Positions 36,372 through 42,846 of a DNA stretch of 42,846 bases are shown one piece after another. Under the pieces are notes generated by a model. That model had not been told where the DNA came from, did no database searches, and saw only the letters and a program-made list of their open reading frames with translations. Source of the DNA: Bacteroidota bacterium (GTDB taxonomy: Bacteria; Bacteroidota; Ignavibacteria; Tepidaquicellales; Tepidaquicellaceae); assembly GCA_018266895.1 (NCBI GenBank), contig JAFDZQ010000058.1, forward strand, positions 1 to 42,846, read 5' to 3'. A program made the translations under genes and the position numbers. Every line of letters starts with the position of its first letter. Positions within the stretch are counted from its first letter, which is position 1.

Positions 36372-36578
36372 ATGAAAAAGAACATGGGAAATGCAGACAG
36401 ATTCATAAGAATATTTGTTGCTGTGATCTTTATAATACTGTATCTGACAAATACGGTCACGGGAGTACTTGGAACAGTCTTTCTGGCAATAGCAATAATA
36501 TTTCTGCTGACAAGCTTTGTAAGCTTTTGTCCGTTATACACAGTCATCGGAGTGAATACCTGCGGCAGGAAAAAATAG
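36372..36578 (+). CDS. DUF2892 (YgaP-like) small membrane protein
   Basis: This 68-residue protein starts M-K-K-N-M-G-N-A-D-R-F-I-R, the usual start of the DUF2892 family. It has two hydrophobic segments (~13-32 and ~34-55), and the conserved C-P-L-Y-T-x-I-G-V-N-T-C pair of cysteines lies near the end. In YgaP the family is fused to a rhodanese; here it stands alone. A longer overlapping frame from 36302 is not supported. Confidence 0.85.
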   Translation: MKKNMGNADRFIRIFVAVIFIILYLTNTVTGVLGTVFLAIAIIFLLTSFVSFCPLYTVIGVNTCGRKK

Positions 36579-36669
36579 AAACTGCAACTGAATATTTTTG
36601 AATGAATTGAGTTAACAGACAAATATGTTTAAGTTTATCAACATATTTTAAAAACTTAAAAACAATATT

Positions 36670-37320
36670 ATGAATATAGCCATTCTCGGAACAGGTATGG
36701 TCGGAGCGACCGTCGGGAAAAAACTAACTGATCTCGGACACAAGGTAATGATGGGGTCCAGGACTTCAGGAAACGAAAAAGCACTTGAATGGGTAAAGAA
36801 ATGCGGCGCAAATGCATCTGAAGGGAAGTTCAGCGATGCTGCTGCTTTCGGCGAACTTATTATTCTCTGTACAAACGGAGCGGTGACGATAGAAGCGATC
36901 GGACTTTCGGGCAAGGAAAACTTTAAAGGTAAAACAGTCATAGACATTACCAATCCGCTTGATTTTTCAAAGGGAATGCCTCCTACCCTCATACCTGAAC
37001 TGACAAATACAAATTCACTCGGAGAGGAAGTTCAGAAAACTTTACCGGATGCTAAAGTGGTAAAGACACTCAACACAGTCAACTGCGAGATAATGATAGA
37101 GCCTTCGAAACTTTCCGAAGAAACATCAATTTATATGAGCGGTAATGACGCAGCCGCAAAGGAAAAAGTCTCTGAAATTCTAAGGTCATTCGGCTGGACG
37201 AGCATAATTGATCTCGGGGATATATCGACCGCAAGGGGAACGGAAATGATCCTTCCTTTATGGATAAGACTCTGGGGAGCGTTAAAGACCGGTCATTTTA
37301 ATTTCAAAATTGTAAAATAA
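36670..37320 (+). CDS. NADP-binding oxidoreductase, F420-reductase/P5C-reductase-like
   Basis: The 216-residue protein begins with a Rossmann fingerprint M-N-I-A-I-L-G-T-G-M-V-G-A-T-V-G and an NADPH-type G-S-R-T after the second strand. It continues with V-I-D-I-T-N-P-L-D-F and V-V-K-T-L-N-T-V-N. This is the pattern of the NADPH:F420 oxidoreductase-like branch of the P5C-reductase superfamily, which also contains proteins outside F420-using organisms. No F420 pathway gene is in view, so the real substrate is open. The following methyltransferase starts 3 bases after its stop, so the two are likely co-expressed. Confidence 0.8.
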   Translation: MNIAILGTGMVGATVGKKLTDLGHKVMMGSRTSGNEKALEWVKKCGANASEGKFSDAAAFGELIILCTNGAVTIEAIGLSGKENFKGKTVIDITNPLDFSKGMPPTLIPELTNTNSLGEEVQKTLPDAKVVKTLNTVNCEIMIEPSKLSEETSIYMSGNDAAAKEKVSEILRSFGWTSIIDLGDISTARGTEMILPLWIRLWGALKTGHFNFKIVK

Positions 37321-37322
37321 GA

Positions 37323-37949
37323 ATGAGCAATATTTGCCGGACCGGAGAAAAAGACTGGAGTGATTTTTATAAGGCTATGAAAGACAGACCTCCGAGAGAG
37401 ACTTTGCTTGAGGCGTTGTCTTTATTTGACAAGGATAAAAATCCCGGAAGGAAGTATTTCGCCATGGATATAGGGTGCGGAACGGGATTAGATACATTTG
37501 AGCTTCTCCGCCGCGGCTGGAAAGTATATGCAACGGACAGAGAGCAGAAGGCTATAGATATTATCAGAGAGAGGCTTACGGATGATAACAAAGAAAATCT
37601 TGAAACCGGAGCAGTCGCATTTCACGAACTTAAATTTAAAAAAGCTGATCTTATAAATGCGGGAATGAGTCTTCCTTTTTGTAATCCGGATAAATTTGAC
37701 AAATTGTGGGAGAACATTGTAAATGCAGTGAAAATAAACGGAAGATTTTCCGGAAATTTTTTCGGACAAAAAGACGAATGGGCGATATTCGATGACATGA
37801 CATTTCACACAAAAGAGAAGTTAGAGTCAATGTTTGCGAAATTTGAAACAGAATTTTTTCACGAAAGAGACGAAGACGGGGAAACAGCCACAGGAACAAA
37901 AAAGCACTGGCATGTTTTTTCCATTGTCGCGAGGAAAATCAGGGATTAG
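37323..37949 (+). CDS. Class I SAM-dependent methyltransferase
   Basis: The 208 residues contain the SAM-binding motif F-A-M-D-I-G-C-G-T-G-L-D-T (~46-58) and the second acidic strand V-Y-A-T-D-R. The C-terminus has F-F-G-Q-K-D-E-W and K-K-H-W-H-V-F-S-I-V. It is a small, single-domain enzyme, similar in style to tellurite-resistance/UbiE-like methyltransferases, with no specific substrate recognisable. It probably forms an operon with the preceding oxidoreductase. Confidence 0.82.
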   Translation: MSNICRTGEKDWSDFYKAMKDRPPRETLLEALSLFDKDKNPGRKYFAMDIGCGTGLDTFELLRRGWKVYATDREQKAIDIIRERLTDDNKENLETGAVAFHELKFKKADLINAGMSLPFCNPDKFDKLWENIVNAVKINGRFSGNFFGQKDEWAIFDDMTFHTKEKLESMFAKFETEFFHERDEDGETATGTKKHWHVFSIVARKIRD

Positions 37950-38052
37950 AGTTTAAATATTATTCCCGGCAATTCACGGTTACGAAAATTTCGGAATCAT
38001 GATTTTGTTTTTAAAATATAGCGCGGGTATTTCCCGGTAAAAAGATATAATT

Positions 38053-38832
38053 ATGATTTTTAAAATGGATAATAACGCAAACAAAAAAATTCCTGTAAAA
38101 TTGTTTCTTCTGATTTTAATGGTTATTGCAGCCGGCTGCAGAAACGGAAAGGTTGAAACAGAAAATAAAGTAAGCCCGGAAAATACGGCTATTGTAAAAA
38201 GCAAAGACAGTTCAAAAATCATAAAAAGAGATACCGGCGCAATATTCGAGGGACTGTATATAATTAATCAGAATACAAATTCATTCCGCGACTGCAGATA
38301 TCCCGATTCATTGTACATGGTGAATGATGAAACGGGAAACCTCAAAAAATCCTATGAAAAAATATTTTCCGTCAGGAATGTTTACGGCTCTGTCTTTGCC
38401 AGATTTAAAGGTGAATTAAAGGCAACCGAAGGAATAAATTCCGAAAAGTATCCTTCAACTCTTTATGTAAAGGAAATATTGCAGATAGAAAAAAAGGATT
38501 TCAGAAACACATGCATAAATTATGATTTCTGGGCATTGGGAAACGAACCCGGCTGGTCACTGCAGATCTCAAAGAATGAAAACATAATCGAGTTCTACGA
38601 TTTTGCTGACAAGAAATCTTACTATTGCTTTTACGAAGAGCCCGTGGATGAAGACGGAACAATAATTTATGCCGCACATAACAACATTCAGAGATACACC
38701 ATTAAAATCAGGATAAGAAAAGAGAAATGCTCTGATACAATGTCGGATACCGGTTATGATTATTCGGCTGAAATAGAATTAAGCACCGGAAAAAAATTCA
38801 AAGGATGCGCGATCAAAGGAAAAGAACAATAA
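38053..38832 (+). CDS. Lipoprotein with a COG3650/NlpE-like C-terminal domain
   Basis: This 259-residue protein has a signal peptide with a lipobox I25-A-A-G28-C29. ATG 38065 (M5) is an alternative start. After a Lys/Ser-rich linker comes an E-G-L-Y-I-I-N segment, then a second half with F-W-A-L-G-N-E-P-G-W-S-L-Q-I, the usual entrance of the small COG3650-like domain, and later paired cysteines. Related lipoproteins sit in the envelope and are linked to copper or envelope stress (NlpE) or are uncharacterised. Specific function unknown. Confidence 0.75.
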   Translation: MIFKMDNNANKKIPVKLFLLILMVIAAGCRNGKVETENKVSPENTAIVKSKDSSKIIKRDTGAIFEGLYIINQNTNSFRDCRYPDSLYMVNDETGNLKKSYEKIFSVRNVYGSVFARFKGELKATEGINSEKYPSTLYVKEILQIEKKDFRNTCINYDFWALGNEPGWSLQISKNENIIEFYDFADKKSYYCFYEEPVDEDGTIIYAAHNNIQRYTIKIRIRKEKCSDTMSDTGYDYSAEIELSTGKKFKGCAIKGKEQ

Positions 38833-38896
38833 AGCAGATTCATATCCGATTCACACTTCCCCGAATTTTTTTGATAAAATAAAATCCGGATATTCT

Positions 38897-40135
38897 TCAG
38901 ATCTTAAACATTCCTTTTTTAATGATCTCTGTTTTACCGCCGCCCTTATCAAATCCGGTTACATTAATTTCATCCGAGCCGATCATAAAATCAGTATGAA
39001 CAAGAGAATAATTACATCCGTATTTTTTCATGTCTGCGGGAGTGATCATATCATCCCGGTTGGAGAAACACATTGGAAATCCTTTTCCCAGGGCAATATG
39101 GCAGGCTGCATTTTCGTCATACAGAATGCTGTTGAATATAAGACCGCTTTTGTAAACTTCGGAATTGCTGTCAACAAGCGCTACTTCGCCGAGATATGAT
39201 GCGCCATCATCAGTTTTGAAATAATTACTCAGAATTTCTTTTCCTGTGTCAGTGCCGAAATCAGTTACTTTTCCGTTTTTGAATTCGAACCAGATCCCCG
39301 TCAGAAGATTTTCCAGAACTTTAACGGGTTTAGTGACTCTTACTTTTCCGTTAGTTCTTCTGAAGTCCGGAGTCGTAAAAACTTCTTCGGTTGGTAAATT
39401 AGGAATAAACATTCTTCCGTTCTGAGCTTTGACGATTCCGCCTTTCCAAATGGATGTGTTGTTCAATCCGATCTCAAGTTCCGTTCCCGGTCCCTCAAAC
39501 AAAAGCTTGTCAATATTCATCTCAGTCAGAATCCTGCTTCTTTCTACCAATTTATTTCCGTGTATCCTCCATTCTTCTACGGGATCTTTTTTATCTAATC
39601 TCAGGATCGGCACAAGTTTTTTCCAGAGTTCTTCCGTATTTTTTTCGGACAGTTCAGGTTTATTAAAAACCTTGGAAGCCCATCCCGGTCCCGGAGCTGC
39701 GGCTATTGTCCATGTATTTTTTGAAGATCCCAGTGCTTTTGATGAAGCTTTGAATGTTTCCTGTTCTTTTTTTATCATCAGACCGAATTTATCCGAATCA
39801 ATTTCCTTAAGTACATCCAGTTCCTCAAGATTATCAATGGTTGCAAACGCCCAGTCGTTGGCAAGCATTTCATTTGTTTTTGCAAGAAGATAACTTGGAA
39901 TAAATTCAAGATCTTCGGGATTCCTGTTATTCTGAATTCTGTGTTTTGTAAGTAAATTGCTGCCTGTTTTGAAATCAACAAACCTTGCTCCTTTTTTATA
40001 TGCTGTTTCGGCAAGGAGTATGGCGAACTCGTAATTTTTAATACTGCAATTGATATTAAGGCACTGCTCGGGATAAAGATTTACACCTACCTCAATGATA
40101 AGCTCGCAGTATTTCTTTAAATCTTCCTGATTCAT
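38897..40135 (-). CDS. M29-family aminopeptidase
   Basis: The 412 residues match the thermophilic aminopeptidase (AmpS/aminopeptidase T) family, a metal-dependent, usually dimeric cytosolic enzyme that removes N-terminal residues. All five expected metal ligands can be placed: E250 (L-P-T-E-E-V-F), E317 (L-G-E-V-A-L), H346 (A-C-H-I-A-L-G), H380 and D382 (S-L-V-H-T-D-F-M-I-G). The length is normal. It is the only minus-strand gene between 27.3 and 41.4 kb. Confidence 0.93.
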   Translation of the reverse strand: MNQEDLKKYCELIIEVGVNLYPEQCLNINCSIKNYEFAILLAETAYKKGARFVDFKTGSNLLTKHRIQNNRNPEDLEFIPSYLLAKTNEMLANDWAFATIDNLEELDVLKEIDSDKFGLMIKKEQETFKASSKALGSSKNTWTIAAAPGPGWASKVFNKPELSEKNTEELWKKLVPILRLDKKDPVEEWRIHGNKLVERSRILTEMNIDKLLFEGPGTELEIGLNNTSIWKGGIVKAQNGRMFIPNLPTEEVFTTPDFRRTNGKVRVTKPVKVLENLLTGIWFEFKNGKVTDFGTDTGKEILSNYFKTDDGASYLGEVALVDSNSEVYKSGLIFNSILYDENAACHIALGKGFPMCFSNRDDMITPADMKKYGCNYSLVHTDFMIGSDEINVTGFDKGGGKTEIIKKGMFKI

Positions 40136-40207
40136 TTTATAAAGTTTAATCTTTTAATATTATACAAAGTTAATTAAATTGACTTTCATTTATAAGTCTT
40201 AAAAAAA

Positions 40208-40618
40208 TTGGCAGGGAATAATCATATATTCATAATCTATGTATCGGATCAGAAAAGAAGCAGAGATTTCTATTCAGCTTTGTTTGATTCAGATCCGGTT
40301 CTTGATGAAACAGGAATGACCGTCTTTCTGCTTCCGGAATCGGAAATACAGCTCGGCATTATGCCCGAAAAAGGAATCGCGGAAATATTAGGCAGTAAAG
40401 TAGCTGATCCTTCATCCAGGAATGGAATTCCCGGATGTGAGATATATTTGTTTGTCAGCGATCCGGATAAGTACTATACGAAAGCGGTGACCCTTAAAGC
40501 TGTTCCTGTAAGCGAAGGAAGATCCAGAAACTGGGGAGATTATGCCGCATATGTTTCAGATCCGGACGGACACATAATTGCATTTGCAAAATCAGTCACA
40601 GATGAAAAAAACAACTGA
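40208..40618 (+). CDS. VOC (glyoxalase/bleomycin-resistance fold) protein with TTG start
   Basis: The 136-residue protein has H-I-F-I-I-Y-V-S-D-Q-K-R-S-R-D-F-Y at its start and Y-V-S-D-P-D-G-H-I-I-A-F-A near the end, the two-half VOC pattern. TTG 40208 is chosen because a TAA lies 15 bases upstream in frame and no ATG precedes the conserved first strand. Its end overlaps the start of the next gene by 17 bases, which suggests coupling. The substrate is unknown. Confidence 0.82.
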   Translation: MAGNNHIFIIYVSDQKRSRDFYSALFDSDPVLDETGMTVFLLPESEIQLGIMPEKGIAEILGSKVADPSSRNGIPGCEIYLFVSDPDKYYTKAVTLKAVPVSEGRSRNWGDYAAYVSDPDGHIIAFAKSVTDEKNN

Positions 40619-41399
40619 AATTACCGATACGAAAATTCTCGAAACTTTTTTCAGGAAAAATACAGCTCTTAATATTTATGCTATCGGAGATCTTGATGAG
40701 TTCTTCCGGGAGTACACGGACTTTTACGCTCTGACCGATGATGAAGAGATCCGGCAGGTTGTGTTTATTTACAGGGGAGTCGAACTGCCGGTTTTGCATG
40801 GCATCTGTGAAGAAGAATCAGAGGAGGAAATGAAAGAACTTTTGTCAGATATCATTTCAATTCTCCCCGCTAAATTTTATTCCCATCTGTCATCCGGCAT
40901 TGAGGATGTTTTTAAAAAAAATTATTTACCGGAAAGCCGCGGAAAATATTATAAAATGACTTTGCTGAAAAAAAATTTCAGACAGATCCCGCCGGATAAT
41001 AATGAAATCATAAGAAGAATCACTGCTGCTGATTACGGATCTCTTAATGAATTTTATGACAGTGCTTTTCCGGAAAACTGGAAGGATGAAAGAATGTATG
41101 AAACCGGAAAGTACTTTGGTTATTTCAAAGGAGAAAACATAATGGGAGTTGCCGGAATTCATGTATATTCGCCTTTGTTCCGGGTAGCCGCTCTGGGTAA
41201 TATTACTACTGATCCCGAATTCCGCGGCAGGTCAGTATGTAAAAAAGTAACTTCAGCGTTGTGCTCGGATCTTTTTGAAACTGTAGATATAATCGGACTG
41301 AATGTGCATACCGGAAATGAGCCTGCGATCAGATGTTACAGAAGTTTAGGATTTGAGATATCCGGGATTTTTGAGGAGTTTATGATCCAAAAGAAATAA
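40602..41399 (+). CDS. GNAT-family N-acetyltransferase
   Basis: The 265 residues start at ATG 40602, inside the end of the VOC gene; an upstream in-frame start at 40578 is less likely. The C-terminal half has the acetyltransferase core: G-N-I-T-T-D-P-E-F-R-G-R-S-V-C-K-K-V (the acetyl-CoA loop, R/Q-x-x-G-x-A type with Ser-Val) and N-E-P-A-I-R-C-Y-R-S-L-G-F. The N-terminal half is a second, divergent domain as in the FR47-like/two-domain GNAT proteins. The substrate is unknown. Confidence 0.8.
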   Translation: MKKTTEITDTKILETFFRKNTALNIYAIGDLDEFFREYTDFYALTDDEEIRQVVFIYRGVELPVLHGICEEESEEEMKELLSDIISILPAKFYSHLSSGIEDVFKKNYLPESRGKYYKMTLLKKNFRQIPPDNNEIIRRITAADYGSLNEFYDSAFPENWKDERMYETGKYFGYFKGENIMGVAGIHVYSPLFRVAALGNITTDPEFRGRSVCKKVTSALCSDLFETVDIIGLNVHTGNEPAIRCYRSLGFEISGIFEEFMIQKK

Positions 41400-41432
41400 A
41401 TTCATTTTTAAATATCCACTGAGAAGATTTAT

Positions 41433-42056
41433 CTACTCTTCAATGCGAACGATCTTTTGCGGACTGAAATAAAATACCGGAACGAGAAGAAAAATTGCCA
41501 GTGAAATATAAACGGATATAAAAGCTGATATAATTGAAACAAAATAGATGACAGGACCTATTTTTCCTCTTTTAACGCTTTGCCTCAGGACTTTATCCGA
41601 AATCGTATGCTGAAATAAATTTGATTTAACGGCATGCCTGAGCATCAGATTAAAACTGACGCTTGCGAAGAACAGCACAGCTCCGTAAAGCATAACCGGG
41701 ATCATGCTTACCGGATGCTCACCGATAAAAGCAGTAGGAAACGGGACAAACGAAAGCCAGAAAAGCAAAAGATTATTATACCACAGCATAGCCCTGTCAG
41801 TTTTTTCCAGACTGTGAAAGAACTGATGATGATTCACCCAGAAGATCGCAACGATCACAAAACTCATTGCAAAACTTATAAACTTCGGCGAAAGGTGCAG
41901 CAATTCCCTTAAGACATCCTGAGTAGAAAAATTTTCCGGCAGGACGGGAACACGCAGTTCGAGTACAAGAAGGGTGACTACGATCGCAAAAACCCCGTCA
42001 CTGAATGCATCCATCCTGTTCGTCCCGGGAGTATATTCTTTAATGCCGTTTTCCAA
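41433..42056 (-). CDS. TMEM175/DUF1211-family potassium channel-like protein
   Basis: The 207-residue integral membrane protein carries the family hallmark R-M-D-A-F-S-D-G-V-F-A-I-V-V-T-L-L at its first helix. It has about six hydrophobic segments, with F-W-V-N-H-H-Q-F-F in the third, so it is a complete single six-TM unit; bacterial TMEM175 proteins form tetrameric K+ channels. The start is TTG 42056, as no ATG lies upstream in frame. The internal Met15 (M-D-A-F-S-D-G) is an alternative start that keeps the channel intact. Confidence 0.88.
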   Translation of the reverse strand: MENGIKEYTPGTNRMDAFSDGVFAIVVTLLVLELRVPVLPENFSTQDVLRELLHLSPKFISFAMSFVIVAIFWVNHHQFFHSLEKTDRAMLWYNNLLLFWLSFVPFPTAFIGEHPVSMIPVMLYGAVLFFASVSFNLMLRHAVKSNLFQHTISDKVLRQSVKRGKIGPVIYFVSIISAFISVYISLAIFLLVPVFYFSPQKIVRIEE

Positions 42057-42379
42057 ATAATTTTTATTAATATTACAGTAAACTAAAAGGTAACAAAAAA
42101 ACTAAATTCTGATTAAACCAAAATAATAAATTTTATTTTCTAAGGCAGGCAGCATCAGGATAATTGTAAGTATCACATCCGTGCAAAAAAGTTATCTGTA
42201 AATTATAAAATCTTCTAAACAACACAGCTTTGTATTATTTTAAAAATATAACTGTCACAAAAATAATTAATATATTATTTTCAGGCAAATAAGTATTTTA
42301 TTTAAACATATTTAACAAAAGAAAATAAAACATCAGTTATAAAATATTAAACAGAAAATCAAAAACTATATAATTGAAT
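42057..42379. other. AT-rich gene-free spacer between the channel gene and a VOC gene
   Basis: These 323 bases lie between divergent genes. No credible ORF, tRNA or strong hairpin is seen. The only recognisable content is the second ATCACATCCGTNCAAA copy at 42172-42187, and presumably the promoters of both neighbours. Confidence 0.5.
42172..42187 (+). repeat. ATCACATCCGTNCAAA element, copy 2
   Basis: The sequence ATCACATCCGTGCAAA is in the same plus-strand orientation as the other two copies, again in non-coding AT-rich DNA. Confidence 0.5.
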
Positions 42380-42697
42380 ATGAAATTTGAATTCAGTCCT
42401 CACATTGCTTTTCAGGTAAGGGAATACGAAAAGGCAAAAAAGTTTTATGAAGATGTTCTCGGAATGGAAAACATAAAATCTACGGAGAAGGAAACACATT
42501 TCAAAACCGGAAACATTAATTTTTATGTGGAGAACCACGAAGGAGGTTTTACGTTTTTTGAGTTTAAAGTTGCTGATGTGGCACAGGCAAGGGAACTGCT
42601 GGAAAAGGAGGGTTGTCATGTTACAAAAGTATATGGAGAGAAAAGCATAATGTTTGCGGATCCTTACGGAATGAGATTTCATATATGGGAGGAATGA
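42380..42697 (+). CDS. Small VOC-fold protein
   Basis: The 105-residue protein begins F-S-P-H-I-A-F-Q-V-R-E-Y-E-K-A-K-K-F-Y-E-D-V-L-G-M and ends with F-A-D-P-Y-G-M-R-F-H-I-W-E, the standard single-unit glyoxalase/bleomycin-resistance pattern with His and Glu metal-ligand positions. ATG 42380 is preferred over TTG 42374, which adds two residues. It could be a lactoylglutathione-lyase-like or other VOC enzyme; the substrate is not apparent. Confidence 0.82.
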   Translation: MKFEFSPHIAFQVREYEKAKKFYEDVLGMENIKSTEKETHFKTGNINFYVENHEGGFTFFEFKVADVAQARELLEKEGCHVTKVYGEKSIMFADPYGMRFHIWEE

Positions 42698-42707
42698 AAA
42701 TTAAATT

Positions 42708-42723
42708 ATCACATCCGTCCAAA
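42708..42723 (+). repeat. ATCACATCCGTNCAAA element, copy 3
   Basis: The sequence ATCACATCCGTCCAAA starts 11 bases after the VOC stop codon. It is identical to the other copies except at the variable base. Confidence 0.5.
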
Positions 42724-42763
42724 ACGTTTAATTTAAAATTAACTAAGAATTTCAGATTTGTTC

Positions 42764-42846
42764 TGGGGTTGTCCAAAAAGTATAGATGGAGTTAAATCGG
42801 AAATATAAAAAGTTGATTTAAATTCTGGATTCCAGCATTCTCGGGA
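42764..42846. repeat. Repeat-like tail at the window edge
   Basis: TGGGGTTGTCCAAAAAGT (42764-42781) resembles the end of an insertion sequence. CTGGATTCCAG (42825-42835) is a palindrome and begins a CTGGATTCCAGCATTCTCGG stretch of the style of the widespread intergenic repeat that normally reads on as GGGAATGAC. It is cut by the end of the window, so neither call can be confirmed. Confidence 0.35.

Overview
The window reads as a piece of an AT-rich chromosome from a member of the Bacteroidota/Chlorobiota/Ignavibacteriota group, most likely Ignavibacteria-like. Two secreted proteins end in a type A type IX secretion (T9SS) C-terminal domain with the N-[FY]-P-N-P-F-N-P signature. Several lipoproteins carry a clear lipobox. 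Start codons lack Shine-Dalgarno sequences and are often TTG or GTG, and intergenic DNA is very AT-rich. This placement is inference from protein style, since no rRNA is present.

Layout. (1) 1-2452, plus strand: the tail of a T9SS-exported BNR-type protein, a lipoprotein and a small exported protein. (2) 12524-2457, minus strand: a co-oriented run of a two-TM coiled-coil protein, Sua5/TsaC, a cytosolic beta-propeller protein, a periplasmic vWA protein anchored by one TM, a very large outer-membrane barrel and a TonB-like membrane-spanning protein with a duplicated cytosolic domain. This is the best candidate here for an undescribed multi-protein envelope machine. (3) 12525-20050: an intergenic patch with repeat debris, then radA, a GntR regulator, a T9SS-exported choice-of-anchor-B protein, a small surface-polysaccharide-family protein, a fatty-acid desaturase, a GH19 endolysin-like enzyme and DNA-3-methyladenine glycosylase (tag). 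(4) 20199-22566: a putative metal-handling pair (CxxCxC barrel and small Cys-rich membrane protein) and a small conserved protein, then a divergent region with two long inverted repeats. (5) 22567-27701: lplA, recN and dnaA. The spacers on both sides of dnaA hold clusters of the nonamer TTATTAACA, so this looks like the chromosomal origin, with a DnaA box that departs from TTATCCACA.

(6) 27702-38832: every gene is on the plus strand, pointing away from the putative origin: alanine racemase, an acidic protein of unknown function, mannose-1-phosphate guanylyltransferase, methylmalonyl-CoA epimerase, uvrC, a GNAT gene interrupted by one TAG codon, an aromatic-amino-acid-type decarboxylase, a DUF2892 protein, an NADP-binding oxidoreductase, a methyltransferase and a lipoprotein. 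(7) 38897-42846: an M29 aminopeptidase, VOC and GNAT proteins that overlap, a TMEM175-type channel, another VOC protein, and a tail of repeat-like sequence at the window edge.

How they fit together: most genes are housekeeping (replication initiation, recombination and excision repair, t6A tRNA modification, cell-wall D-alanine, lipoylation, nucleotide sugars, propionate/methylmalonyl metabolism). The accessory content is cell-envelope and exported proteins. No tRNA, rRNA, CRISPR array or intact transposase was seen.
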